From positions 1 through 38,543 of the forward strand of contig SVBN01000026.1 in the NCBI GenBank assembly GCA_015058875.1: a stretch of DNA of 38,543 nucleotides. The letters are read 5' to 3'. The position numbers and the translations under genes were made by a program. A model generated the notes under the pieces. The model was not told the origin of the DNA. It ran no database searches and saw only the letters and a list, made by a program, of their open reading frames with translations. Origin of the DNA: Erysipelotrichaceae bacterium (GTDB lineage Bacteria > Bacillota_I > Bacilli_A > Erysipelotrichales > Erysipelotrichaceae). Of this stretch, positions 7,615-15,038 are shown one piece after another (position 1 is the stretch's first letter; the number at the start of each line of letters is the position of its first letter).

Positions 7615-8379
7615 TCAGATCAGACGTCTTCCGCCGTCCACAAACAGACTTGCGGCATTGCAGAAATCAGCTTCATCGCTGAGCAGATACAGCGCCGCAT
7701 GAGCAATTTCATCAACGGTGCCGAGTCTCGGAACAGGCGTTCCGTTTTCGATGGAGTCTTTTGCCCATTCACGGATTTCCGGCTTTTCAAACGCACCGGC
7801 CAGAATCAGTCCCGGACAGATTTCATTGCAGCGGATGCCGTCTTTTGCGTGTTCCAGTGCAACGGTCTTTGTCAGATTATGAATTGCAGCTTTTGCCAGG
7901 GAATAGACGCCCACGCCCGGAACAATCTGTTCCATTGTCACAGAGTTGATATTCAGAATCTTTCCGCTGTGCTGGGGAACCATGTAGCGCAGTGCATTTA
8001 CGGTTGCCATGACATAGGATCCGAGATTTGTATTCATGACCTTCTGATAGTCTTCCCATGTCAGATCCTTGATCATGATGGTCGGTTCCCAGGCGCAGTT
8101 GTTTACCAGAATATCAATTCTGCCGTAGGTTTCCACAGCCGTATCAATCAGATGCTTCACCTGTTCAGGATCACTGGCGTCAGTCCGTACAAAGATGGAC
8201 TCTCCGCCCGCATCCCTGATTTCCTGTGCCACCTGCTGACCGAGCTCTTCTCTTCTGCCGGAGCCGACAACTTTCGCTCCCTGTTCGGCAAAGAGCTTAG
8301 CCATTCCCTTTCCGATACCGGATGTTGTACCGGTAATGACAATAACCTTGTCTTTCAGAATATCAATATACTGTCCCAT
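7615..8379 (-). CDS. SDR family NAD(P)-dependent oxidoreductase
   Basis: The 254-residue classical short-chain dehydrogenase has TGTTSGIG (residues 16-23) for cofactor binding and catalytic Ser146, Tyr159 and Lys163 (YSLAK). The usual NNAG motif after beta-4 reads NNCA (residues 93-96), an unusual change in a structural motif. The ATG at 8379 is preferred because AAGGAGG lies 5 bases upstream; earlier in-frame starts would lie inside the upstream gene. It is a tandem paralogue of the frameshifted SDR gene just upstream: both share LKDKV..ITG.TSGIGK and YGRID near residue 86. The substrate is unknown; hydroxysteroid, polyol or aromatic substrates are all possible. Confidence 0.9.
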   Translation of the reverse strand: MGQYIDILKDKVIVITGTTSGIGKGMAKLFAEQGAKVVGSGRREELGQQVAQEIRDAGGESIFVRTDASDPEQVKHLIDTAVETYGRIDILVNNCAWEPTIMIKDLTWEDYQKVMNTNLGSYVMATVNALRYMVPQHSGKILNINSVTMEQIVPGVGVYSLAKAAIHNLTKTVALEHAKDGIRCNEICPGLILAGAFEKPEIREWAKDSIENGTPVPRLGTVDEIAHAALYLLSDEADFCNAASLFVDGGRRLI

Positions 8380-8389
8380 CTTTTCCTCC

Positions 8390-9186
8390 TTAATATCCTC
8401 TCTGGGCATAGTCAATTAACAATGATGCACCGCTGATATAGCTTGCTTCATCCGACAGCAGGAACAATACCGGATAGGCAACTTCAATCGGGTCTGCGGC
8501 TCTGCCGACCGGAAGCAGTGACTGGATATAGTCATATCCCTCGGCACCGGGACCTTCGAGGGTCATTTCCGTCGCAACAAGACCCGGCATGACATTATTG
8601 ATGCGGATATTCTTTTTGCAGTATTCCACGGCAATGCAGTGGGTCATGTGGTTTACGCCTGCCTTTGTAAAGCAGTACAGCGCGCCGCCCGGAATCTGAT
8701 TATCCAGCGCCGCAAGCGAAGTATCGTTGACGATGGATCCTCCGCCCTGCTTTTCCATGATGGGCAGCACCAGCTGCATCATCCGCAGATAGGAATAGCA
8801 GTCCAGATTCGTGAAGTCCTCCCAGTCCTGTCGGGTCAGCTCGGTTGTCGGCTTTGTGATCAGACGCCGGCATTATTGAACAGACAGTCGATCCGGCCGT
8901 ATGTATCCATTGTCTCTTTCACAATTCTCTGGCAGTCTTCCTCTTTTGTCACATCCGCCTGGACAAAGATTCCCTCGCCGCCGTTTTCCCTGATCGCGGC
9001 AAGGACGGCTTCACCCTTTTCCTTTCTCCGGCCGCTCAGCACTACTTTTCCTCCCTCATGGGCAAACAGAATCGCAGATGCCTTGCCGATCCCGGACGTT
9101 GCGCCGGTAATGATTACCACCTTATCCTTCAGACGGTTCGCACTGGGTTTCAGTCCGGTGACTTCCGGTTCTTTCCTGACAGTCAT
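8390..9186 (-). pseudogene. SDR family oxidoreductase, frameshifted
   Basis: Two frames together make one classical SDR. The first part (9186 to 8860) has TGATSGIG, GRIDCLFNNAGV and then a TGA at 8860-8862. The second part, entered by a shift at about 8858-8866, continues with ITKPTTELTRQDWEDF and runs through the catalytic YCFTK and IRINNVMPG to 8390. One missing base or two extra bases (the TG after GTC) restores the frame. All other SDR motifs are intact, so this is either a very recent inactivation or a sequencing error. GGAGGAGA lies 6 bases before the ATG at 9186. It heads the SDR-SDR-ABM transcript. Confidence 0.82.
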
Positions 9187-9292
9187 TAGTCTCTCCTCCT
9201 TTATTCTGTCAATGCGCGGTTTCGATTATGTTTTGTCGATATATCTCTACATAAACTATAATACTTTCACTGTTCCGATGACAGAAAAGCGC

Positions 9293-9317
9293 AAAAAAAA
9301 GGAACTCCTCAGAGTCC
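9293..9317 (-). terminator. Intrinsic terminator of the H1-like gene
   Basis: On the minus strand GGGACTC, a short loop and GAGTTCC form a 7-bp stem (one G-T pair), followed by eight Ts. It lies 16 bases after the stop at 9333. Confidence 0.88.
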
Positions 9318-9332
9318 CGTAATGTGTGCTGC

Positions 9333-9851
9333 TCAGTCGTTGACTTCGCTGTACTTGCGGCGGAATTCGCTCAGATTGTCTGTGTAGTAACGGACAGACA
9401 GAGTAGCGTCATCTGCTTCGGTAATATAATAGTCGCCTTCCAGCATCAGATCCTTGACTGCTTCGACAGCTGCCGCAATGTTGTCGACACCTGCTTCAAG
9501 CTCTGTCAGCAGATCGCCTGCGTTGACTTCGATGTAGAGCCAGTCGAGGTTATGAGCTTCCCACTTCTTCCAGTTGATGACGTCCTTGTATTCCTGTACG
9601 GACTTCTTTGCAACTTCCGGAGCCGGTTCAGCCTTCTTTTTGGCTGTTCTCTTAACTGTCTTCTTCGGAGCTTCTTCTTTTGCTGTATCTTTCTTGGCTG
9701 TCTTCTTAGCTGTTGTCTTCTTTGCAGTTTTTGTTTCTTCTTTCGCTGCTGCTGCAGCTGCTGTTTTCTTAGCGGCAGGTTTTTTTGCAGTCTTTTTTGT
9801 TTCCTTTACTGCTTCTTCAGCCTGCACTTCTGCCTTTTTCTTAGCCGGCAT
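9333..9851 (-). CDS. Histone H1-like Lys/Ala-rich tail fused to an acidic domain
   Basis: The 172-residue protein has two halves. Residues 1 to about 85 are a low-complexity basic tail built from KKTAKK, KKPAAKK and AKKTTAKKTAKK units, like eukaryotic H1 tails and bacterial H1-like nucleoid proteins, and likely to bind DNA or RNA non-specifically. Residues from about 88 form a compact domain (VINWKKWEAHNLDWLYIEV, then ELEAGVDNIAAAVEAVKDL) that is acidic and rich in Tyr near its end; I do not recognise it. The ATG at 9851 is chosen because GGGAGG lies 7 bases upstream. The gene has a strong extended -10 promoter and its own terminator, suggesting high monocistronic expression. A DNA-binding role is inference. 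Confidence 0.75.
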   Translation of the reverse strand: MPAKKKAEVQAEEAVKETKKTAKKPAAKKTAAAAAAKEETKTAKKTTAKKTAKKDTAKEEAPKKTVKRTAKKKAEPAPEVAKKSVQEYKDVINWKKWEAHNLDWLYIEVNAGDLLTELEAGVDNIAAAVEAVKDLMLEGDYYITEADDATLSVRYYTDNLSEFRRKYSEVND

Positions 9852-9868
9852 TTCAAATCCTCCCTTAC

Positions 9869-9900
9869 GGAGCCTGGGCTCCATGTCCATGATTATAGCA
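9869..9900 (-). promoter_or_regulatory. Extended -10 promoter and 5' hairpin of the H1-like gene
   Basis: TGC followed by TATAAT (minus strand, 9900-9892) is a consensus extended -10, with GTGACA 15 bases upstream as a possible -35. The predicted start is about 9885. The transcript would almost begin with an inverted repeat, GGAGCC and GGCTCC (9882-9869), a structure that could protect the 5' end. Confidence 0.65.
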
Positions 9901-9995
9901 CTATTTTCCGATTGTCACGCTGTTTTTGCATGTTTTCACACTTTTTTGCCTGTACCCCGTCAACTTGTGATATCGTTTATATGCAGAAGGTGCAT

Positions 9996-11465
9996 ATGAT
10001 TGTTAATCATCTCGAAATGAAACAGATTGAACATAATTCCGGAAAAAGCGTCAGTGAACTGATGGAAACTGCCGGCAGGGCAGTGGCGGCAGAACTGCTG
10101 GAACTGAGCCGCTCCGGATCCGTTATCCTGATGCTTGCCGGGAAAGGAAATAACGGCGGAGACGCTTTTACCGCGGCCGGATATCTGAAAGACCAGGGAA
10201 GAATCTGCCGCGTGATTCTGCTGTGCGGCGGTCCGGCGGCGGATGCCGCAGCCGAAGCTTTCCGTAGGCTTGATCCTTCAGATATTGTACCGGCATCATC
10301 CCTGGAGAAAGAACTTGCCGGTGCGGATATGGTCGTGGATGCGGTATTCGGCTTCGGATTCCACGGTTCCCTCAGCAAGGATCTGAAGCAGGCATTCCGC
10401 CTGGTAAACCGGAGCGGGAAGCCTGTATACAGCATTGATATCAACAGTGGTGCGGAAAGTGACAGCGACGCGCATGACTCGGATGCTGTCCGTTCCGATG
10501 TCACATTTGCCCTCGACTGCTATAAGCCGTTCCATATGCTCAGAAAAGAGCATCATCTGTTCAGGGAAACAAAACTGCTGGATCTCGGACTGCCGCATGA
10601 CATTCCGACGGAATACTATGAAATGAACGAGGACCTGTTTTTTGCCGGAATTCCCGAAAAGCAGGAAGACGCCTATAAAGGCACATTCGGAAAGATTACC
10701 CTGGTATCCGGAAGCTACGGCATGGCCGGAGCCGCATGCCTGAATCTGCTCGGTGCCCGGGCAATGGGTGCCGGATATATCAACTGCGCGCTCCCGGAGG
10801 AAATCTATCCGATTGCCGCTTCGCAGTTCATGTCCGTTGTCTTCCATCCCTTCCGGGAGGATTACTGGATCGAACAGATTCTGCCGCTGATCTCCACCAG
10901 CAAAGCCATCGGATTCGGCAGCGGTGCCGTATACATGCCGAAAAAGCGGGACGTAATGGATCTCATTCTGCAGTACAGCAAATGCCCGGTCGTTCTGGAT
11001 GCGGAAGCACTGCGGCTGATGATTCATAACACATATCTGTTCCGGTTCGTCAAGGCACCGGTGATCATCACACCGCATATCGGGGAATTTGCGGATCTGA
11101 TCCAGAAACCGATTCCGTATGTACAGGATCATAAGGTCGAACTGGCTGCGGACTTTGCCAGGGATTACAGGGTAATCGTCGTTCTGAAAGGCGCAAACAC
11201 GATTGTGGCCGGTCCGGCAGGCGAGATGTATTTCAACCAGAGCGGAAACGCGGCGCTGGCTCAGGCTGGCAGCGGCGATCTGCTGACCGGCATCATGACC
11301 GCACTGCTCTCCTATAACTGCGACACCTTCCGGGCGGTATGCATGGCAGTATGGATCCACGGATATCTTGCCGATCTGGCAGTACAGAAGCACAGCATCC
11401 GGGGATTTGACTTCAGCATGATCCCTTCCATCATGGATGAGCTCTTTAAAAAACACGGATTCTGA
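9996..11465 (+). CDS. nnr: Bifunctional NAD(P)H-hydrate epimerase / ADP-dependent NAD(P)H-hydrate dehydratase
   Basis: This enzyme repairs hydrated NADH and NADPH: the N-terminal YjeF_N epimerase interconverts the R and S forms and the C-terminal ribokinase-like domain dehydrates S-NAD(P)HX using ADP. The N-terminal half has AGKGNNGGDAFTAAGYL near residue 50 and SIDINSGAESDSD near residue 148. The C-terminal half has KGTFGKITLVSGSYGMAGA, ITPHIGEFADLI and the catalytic-loop variant GNAALAQAGSGDLLTGI. Length (489 residues) fits the fusion form. I chose ATG 9996 because AGAAGGTG lies 5 bases before it; ATG 9981 is in frame but its start overlaps that site. It is monocistronic, followed at once by a strong terminator. 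Confidence 0.93.
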   Translation: MIVNHLEMKQIEHNSGKSVSELMETAGRAVAAELLELSRSGSVILMLAGKGNNGGDAFTAAGYLKDQGRICRVILLCGGPAADAAAEAFRRLDPSDIVPASSLEKELAGADMVVDAVFGFGFHGSLSKDLKQAFRLVNRSGKPVYSIDINSGAESDSDAHDSDAVRSDVTFALDCYKPFHMLRKEHHLFRETKLLDLGLPHDIPTEYYEMNEDLFFAGIPEKQEDAYKGTFGKITLVSGSYGMAGAACLNLLGARAMGAGYINCALPEEIYPIAASQFMSVVFHPFREDYWIEQILPLISTSKAIGFGSGAVYMPKKRDVMDLILQYSKCPVVLDAEALRLMIHNTYLFRFVKAPVIITPHIGEFADLIQKPIPYVQDHKVELAADFARDYRVIVVLKGANTIVAGPAGEMYFNQSGNAALAQAGSGDLLTGIMTALLSYNCDTFRAVCMAVWIHGYLADLAVQKHSIRGFDFSMIPSIMDELFKKHGF

Positions 11466-11496
11466 AACTGACGGATCACACAGTCCGTCAGTTTTT
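11466..11496 (+). terminator. Intrinsic terminator after nnr
   Basis: AACTGACGGA and TCCGTCAGTT form a perfect 10-bp stem with an 8-base loop, followed by Ts. The stem starts at the first base after the stop codon. Confidence 0.92.
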
Positions 11497-11517
11497 CACA
11501 TGCTTTTCACAGACAGA

Positions 11518-11526
11518 TGATAGAAT
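11518..11526 (+). promoter_or_regulatory. Extended -10 promoter of the CPBP protease gene
   Basis: TGA followed by TAGAAT predicts a transcript starting near 11533. The in-frame ATG at 11525 would lie upstream of that start, which supports translation from ATG 11558. Confidence 0.5.
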
Positions 11527-11557
11527 GAAGTCCTTAAGGGGGAGAAAGAGAGGTTTC

Positions 11558-12478
11558 ATGCCTGAGGATTCACTCAGAGTTATAACGCCTGCCGAAGCAA
11601 GATCACAGATCAATCATTTCGGAAGGCCGCTGGCAGTATATATGATCCTGCTGATGCTGCTGCAGTTCGGTTCCGGTTTTATTTACAGCCGGTTCCCGCA
11701 GTTCTTTTCATCATGGCAGAAAGATACCGTTACGATCGCCGGAATGATTCTGATCTGTCTGACAGGCCTGATCCTGTTTGCACTCAGCGCCGCTGTTCTG
11801 AAACTGAAAAACAGCACATATCTGAAACCGGCACGTCTTTCCTTCGGCAGATGCCTGTCTCTTGCCTGTATCGGAACGGGAATTCATCTGGCCGTTCTGA
11901 CTGCCGTCAATATGACCGGAATTTTCATTTCCAATACCGATTATGAATTCTTCGGGAAATGGAATTCCCGGGAATATCTCCTGGCCAACATTCTGTATGC
12001 CGTTATGTTTATTATCATACGGCCGGTATGTGAAGAATATATATTCCGCGGTGTAATTCAGCGGCAGCTTGGTCATTACGGCAGATACTTCGGTGTCCTG
12101 GCCTCCGCCTTTCTGTACGCCATCGCGCACCAGGATCTGATTATGGTGCTGCCTTCCTTTGCTTTCGGATGGTATCTTTCCCAGATCACCCTGAAATATC
12201 ATTCGATCCGTCCTTCCATCGGTGTGCATATGTTTATGGGACTGTTTTACCTGATCATGGAACAGATCCCCGACAGATACTTTGCCGTTACGATCGTCAT
12301 GATTATTCTTGTTTATTTCATTGCCGCCCTCGGGATTATGAAACAGCATATGCTGCTGAATATGCCCCGAACGGGAGCCACGGAATGGAAGCTCTGGAAG
12401 ATCCTGCTTACTTCGCATACGATCATCATCTGCATTCTTCTGTTTATTGCAGAGATCATACTGACAGTTCTTCTGTAG
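11558..12478 (+). CDS. CPBP family intramembrane glutamic endopeptidase (CAAX-like)
   Basis: The 306-residue polytopic membrane protein belongs to the CPBP/Abi family (PF02517). Motif 1 is EEYIFRG (EExxxR), motif 2 is FLYAIAH (FxxxH) and motif 3 is HMFMG after a transmembrane helix; these Glu and His residues form the active site. Family members act in protein processing, bacteriocin immunity or stress signalling; the target here is unknown. An in-frame ATG at 11525 exists, but a -10 element overlaps it, so ATG 11558, with GAGAGG 4 bases upstream, is preferred. About 80 residues with two more membrane segments follow the catalytic core. It ends in its own terminator. Confidence 0.87.
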   Translation: MPEDSLRVITPAEARSQINHFGRPLAVYMILLMLLQFGSGFIYSRFPQFFSSWQKDTVTIAGMILICLTGLILFALSAAVLKLKNSTYLKPARLSFGRCLSLACIGTGIHLAVLTAVNMTGIFISNTDYEFFGKWNSREYLLANILYAVMFIIIRPVCEEYIFRGVIQRQLGHYGRYFGVLASAFLYAIAHQDLIMVLPSFAFGWYLSQITLKYHSIRPSIGVHMFMGLFYLIMEQIPDRYFAVTIVMIILVYFIAALGIMKQHMLLNMPRTGATEWKLWKILLTSHTIIICILLFIAEIILTVLL

Positions 12479-12503
12479 GGAATCCGGAAAAGGATTCCTT
12501 TTT
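12479..12503 (+). terminator. Intrinsic terminator after the CPBP gene
   Basis: GGAATCC and GGATTCC form a 7-bp stem followed by five Ts, starting at the base after the stop codon. Confidence 0.88.
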
Positions 12504-12510
12504 CTCTGCA

Positions 12511-12535
12511 GAAAAAACTTCCCGTCTCCGGGAAG
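12511..12535 (-). terminator. Intrinsic terminator of the FakA C-domain-like gene
   Basis: On the minus strand CTTCCCG, GAGA and CGGGAAG form a 7-bp stem with a tetraloop, followed by six Ts. It faces the plus-strand CPBP terminator. Confidence 0.9.
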
Positions 12536-12549
12536 CATGGATTGCATTC

Positions 12550-12807
12550 TCAGCCTTTGAGGCCTTCCTGCTGACGCTGCATGTTTTCAACAACAACGTC
12601 ATAGATATCACCGATGGACTGGCCGTATTCCAGAATCAGCCACGGTTCATTTGTGTGGAAATGAATCTTGATCAGCGTGTCGTCGCCGACAACCAGCAGG
12701 CTGTCGCCCTTGAAATGTTCGGTAATATAATCGTTGATTGCATCCTCATCGAGGTTTTCGCCGTCGATCAGAAGCTGTGTATCAAATTTAAATTCCAGCT
12801 GTTCCAT
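12550..12807 (-). CDS. Stand-alone FakA C-terminal-like domain protein
   Basis: The 85-residue cytoplasmic protein resembles only the last part of FakA-type fatty acid kinases (DAK-like C-terminal domain): an LEFKFDTQLLIDGEN strand, GDSLLVVGDDTLIKIHFHTN near residue 35 and DVVVENMQRQ at the end correspond to family blocks of the type GDSLVVV.DD.LVKVH.HT and IENMREQ. The ATP-binding Dak2 domain is absent. ATG 12807 has AAGGAG 6 bases upstream and its own extended -10 promoter (TGCTATAAT), so it is a deliberate gene and not a fragment of a decayed one. A FakB-like DegV protein is encoded 2.9 kb away. It may be a regulator or partner of fatty acid kinase; that is inference. Confidence 0.72.
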   Translation of the reverse strand: MEQLEFKFDTQLLIDGENLDEDAINDYITEHFKGDSLLVVGDDTLIKIHFHTNEPWLILEYGQSIGDIYDVVVENMQRQQEGLKG

Positions 12808-12834
12808 ATCAGTCTCCTTTTTATGAACACAATG

Positions 12835-12843
12835 ATTATAGCA
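12835..12843 (-). promoter_or_regulatory. Extended -10 promoter of the FakA C-domain-like gene
   Basis: TGC followed by TATAAT on the minus strand predicts transcription from about 12828, giving a 20-base leader that contains AAGGAG. Confidence 0.65.
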
Positions 12844-12853
12844 TGTTTCCGGG

Positions 12854-14422
12854 TTAGTTATGTATAACCTGCTCTTTTTCACGGTAGAACCGGATCACAT
12901 TCTCCGCCTGTACAATCCCGTCCGTACCGCTGGAAACAATGCCTCCGGCATAGCCTGCCCCTTCCCCGCACGGGAATACGCCGGCTGTATTGACACTCTG
13001 TCCGCTTTCATCCCGGACCATGCGGATCGGGGAGCTGGACCGTGTTTCCGTTCCGACCATAATCCCGGCGAGGAAACCGGGGATTTTCCTTTCAAATGCA
13101 AGAAAGCCGTCCTCCAGGGATATACCGACAGGATCACTGAACAGATCATGCATATCTTCGGGAATCACTCCCAGAGGATATGATGTGACAAGCTGCAGCT
13201 CTGAGGGTCCGGTCCGTTTCACGAAATCACGGATATTCATTGCCGGTGCCCGGAAGCCGGGACGGAATGCTTTTCTCTCAATCGCCTGCTGGCAGGCAAA
13301 GCCGTTCAGCGGATTGCCGTTGTCAAAATCCGATACGGGTATCTGCACAAGGATGGCGCTGTTCGCGTTTGCGCCGTCCCGCTGTGAATAACTCATGCCG
13401 TTGACGACGAGCGTTCCGTTCTCCGAAGAAGAAGGCACCACGATTCCGCCCGGACACATGCAGAAAGAGTAAACGCCTCTGCCCGCAGAGGAACGGTGCG
13501 TCAGCTTGTAGGAAGCATGGCCGAGATCCGGATGTCCGGCATACTCCCCGTACTGGTTCCGGTCGATCAGACTCTGCGGATGCTCCACTCGCACCCCTGC
13601 CGCGAAGTCTTTCGGAATGATATGCACACCCTGTTCATACAGTGTGCGCCAGGTTGCCTGGGAGGAATGCCCGAGACACAGCAGCACCGCCTGCGTGTCA
13701 ATCTTTCCGTGCGCCGTCACAACGGAGGTCAGCGTCCGCTCACGCAGACAGAGCGACTCCAGTCTTTCGGAAAAATGCACCTCGCCGCCTAGACGGATGA
13801 TCTTTCTGCGGATATTTACAACAATTTCGCGCAGTCTGTCCGTTCCGAGATGCGGCATATGTTCATACAGAATCGCCGGATCCGCGCCGGCTTCCACCAG
13901 TTCTTCCAGCACCTTTCTGACCCGGTAGTTCTTGCTGCGGGAAGTCAGCTTCCCGTCCGAGAACGTCCCGGCACCGCCTTCTCCGTACTGGACATTGGAT
14001 TCTTCATCCAGAACGCCTTCCCGGAAAAACAGTTCCACGTCCCTGATTCTTTCTTCGGCGCATTTTCCCCGCTCAATGACAATCGGACGCATTCCTGCTT
14101 CCGCAAGAATCAATGCTGCAAACATACCGGCAGGACCGAATCCGGCAATCACCGGTCTGTCATCGGTCTTTACGCCTTCCGGTATCTCATATACCGGGCG
14201 TTCCTTTTCTTCCGTATCCTTGTTTCTCAGATATTTCCGCTCATTTCTGAGCCGTGCATAAACACTGCAGGACCATTCAAAATGACCGTTTCTGGCGTCC
14301 AGCGACTGCCTTTCAATCTCATACGAAAGGATATCGCTGTCGCTGCATCTCAGCTTCCGCGCGATCATCTCTTTTGAAAACTGTGTTCCGACAGGATATT
14401 TGATCTGATGTATCAGCAGCAT
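12854..14422 (-). CDS. FAD-dependent dehydrogenase, COG2509 type
   Basis: The 522-residue flavoprotein has an N-terminal alpha/beta appendage (about residues 1-80) followed by a Rossmann FAD site, PVIAGFGPAGMFAAL, and an ERGKCAEERIRDV stretch after beta-2. VQYGEGGAGTFSDGKL near residue 145 is diagnostic of the COG2509 uncharacterised dehydrogenases. The C-terminal FAD-contacting motif is CGEGAGYAGGIVSSGTDGI. The physiological substrate of the family is unknown. It begins four bases after the stop of the hypothetical gene upstream, with AGGATGAGAG before the ATG, so the two are co-transcribed. Confidence 0.9.
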   Translation of the reverse strand: MLLIHQIKYPVGTQFSKEMIARKLRCSDSDILSYEIERQSLDARNGHFEWSCSVYARLRNERKYLRNKDTEEKERPVYEIPEGVKTDDRPVIAGFGPAGMFAALILAEAGMRPIVIERGKCAEERIRDVELFFREGVLDEESNVQYGEGGAGTFSDGKLTSRSKNYRVRKVLEELVEAGADPAILYEHMPHLGTDRLREIVVNIRRKIIRLGGEVHFSERLESLCLRERTLTSVVTAHGKIDTQAVLLCLGHSSQATWRTLYEQGVHIIPKDFAAGVRVEHPQSLIDRNQYGEYAGHPDLGHASYKLTHRSSAGRGVYSFCMCPGGIVVPSSSENGTLVVNGMSYSQRDGANANSAILVQIPVSDFDNGNPLNGFACQQAIERKAFRPGFRAPAMNIRDFVKRTGPSELQLVTSYPLGVIPEDMHDLFSDPVGISLEDGFLAFERKIPGFLAGIMVGTETRSSSPIRMVRDESGQSVNTAGVFPCGEGAGYAGGIVSSGTDGIVQAENVIRFYREKEQVIHN

Positions 14423-14426
14423 TCTC

Positions 14427-14951
14427 TCATCCTATCCTTTCCATAATGTAGGCAAAGCTCATGCGCGAATGGGCAATTGTCCATTTCAGGGAACCCCCTG
14501 TTCCGGAGATGATATAATCCTCCGCCTTCCGTTCCGTTTCCCGCTTCATATCTGTGACCAGCACCCATGTCCGGCACATGCCTTCATAGGAAAACTCTTC
14601 CGCAAGATTGGAACGGTCCGGTACCGGAAACGGTGTCGGAGAAGTCCTGATTTCCCTGATCCGGCAGGAGAATCCGATATCGTTGTCAATATTGCGGTTG
14701 TTTATGCCGATAAACAGATGGATTATCTGTCCCTCCCGGATTGCCCGGTTCAGATGTTCCGCCCGCTTCGCGCTCATGCCGCGGGCGGCCTGGGAGATGC
14801 TGATCCAGGTACTGCCGTGTTTTTCCACCGCATGCATCAGGATTTCTGCAGTCTGTTCACCGTCGATTTTTCTGCCGTCGTCCAGTGTGATCGGAACAAA
14901 TTTGATAAACAGTTCTTCCACCGCAAACGGAATATCATCATATCCTGCCAT
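14427..14951 (-). CDS. Conserved-looking protein of unknown function
   Basis: The 174-residue soluble protein has no signal peptide or membrane segment. I do not recognise the family. It starts MAGYDDIPFAVEELFIKF, has a segment SISQAARGMSAKRAEHLNRA that could be a helix-turn-helix or basic helix, and ends with a Thr/Gly-rich stretch and SFAYIMERIG. An EVE/PUA-like RNA-binding fold is one possibility, but I have no motif to prove it. The ATG at 14951 has no Shine-Dalgarno sequence; TAAGAT ends six bases upstream, as in the other leaderless candidates. It is co-transcribed with the FAD dehydrogenase (4-base gap) and divergent from the GT51 gene. Confidence 0.65.
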   Translation of the reverse strand: MAGYDDIPFAVEELFIKFVPITLDDGRKIDGEQTAEILMHAVEKHGSTWISISQAARGMSAKRAEHLNRAIREGQIIHLFIGINNRNIDNDIGFSCRIREIRTSPTPFPVPDRSNLAEEFSYEGMCRTWVLVTDMKRETERKAEDYIISGTGGSLKWTIAHSRMSFAYIMERIG

Positions 14952-14957
14952 AGCGAT

Positions 14958-14963
14958 ATCTTA
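14958..14963 (-). promoter_or_regulatory. -10-like hexamer six bases before an ATG without ribosome binding site
   Basis: TAAGAT on the minus strand would start transcription at about 14951, the first base of the gene. No good -35 is visible, so the call is tentative. Confidence 0.35.
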
Positions 14964-15026
14964 CACAAAACAGAATCTTAAAAAAACTGTAAATTCTGAT
15001 TTCTGGATTTCTTTCCGCAAAAAGAC

Positions 15027-15032
15027 AATAAT
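15027..15032 (+). promoter_or_regulatory. -10-like hexamer six bases before the GT51 start
   Basis: AATAAT would place the start of transcription at about 15039, the A of the ATG. The gene lacks a Shine-Dalgarno sequence. No good -35 is visible. Confidence 0.35.
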
Positions 15033-15038
15033 TGAAGC

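Noticed and set aside
9324-9980. Cys/Leu/Phe-rich 220-residue N-terminal extension of the nnr frame
   Set aside because: It is antisense to the H1-like gene, and its Cys/Phe runs are the complement of Lys/Ala codons. The SD-preceded ATG at 9996 fits the family start.
10296-11456. Minus-strand open frame of 386 codons opposite nnr
   Set aside because: Shadow of a certain gene, with shadow-type composition and no ribosome binding site or motifs.
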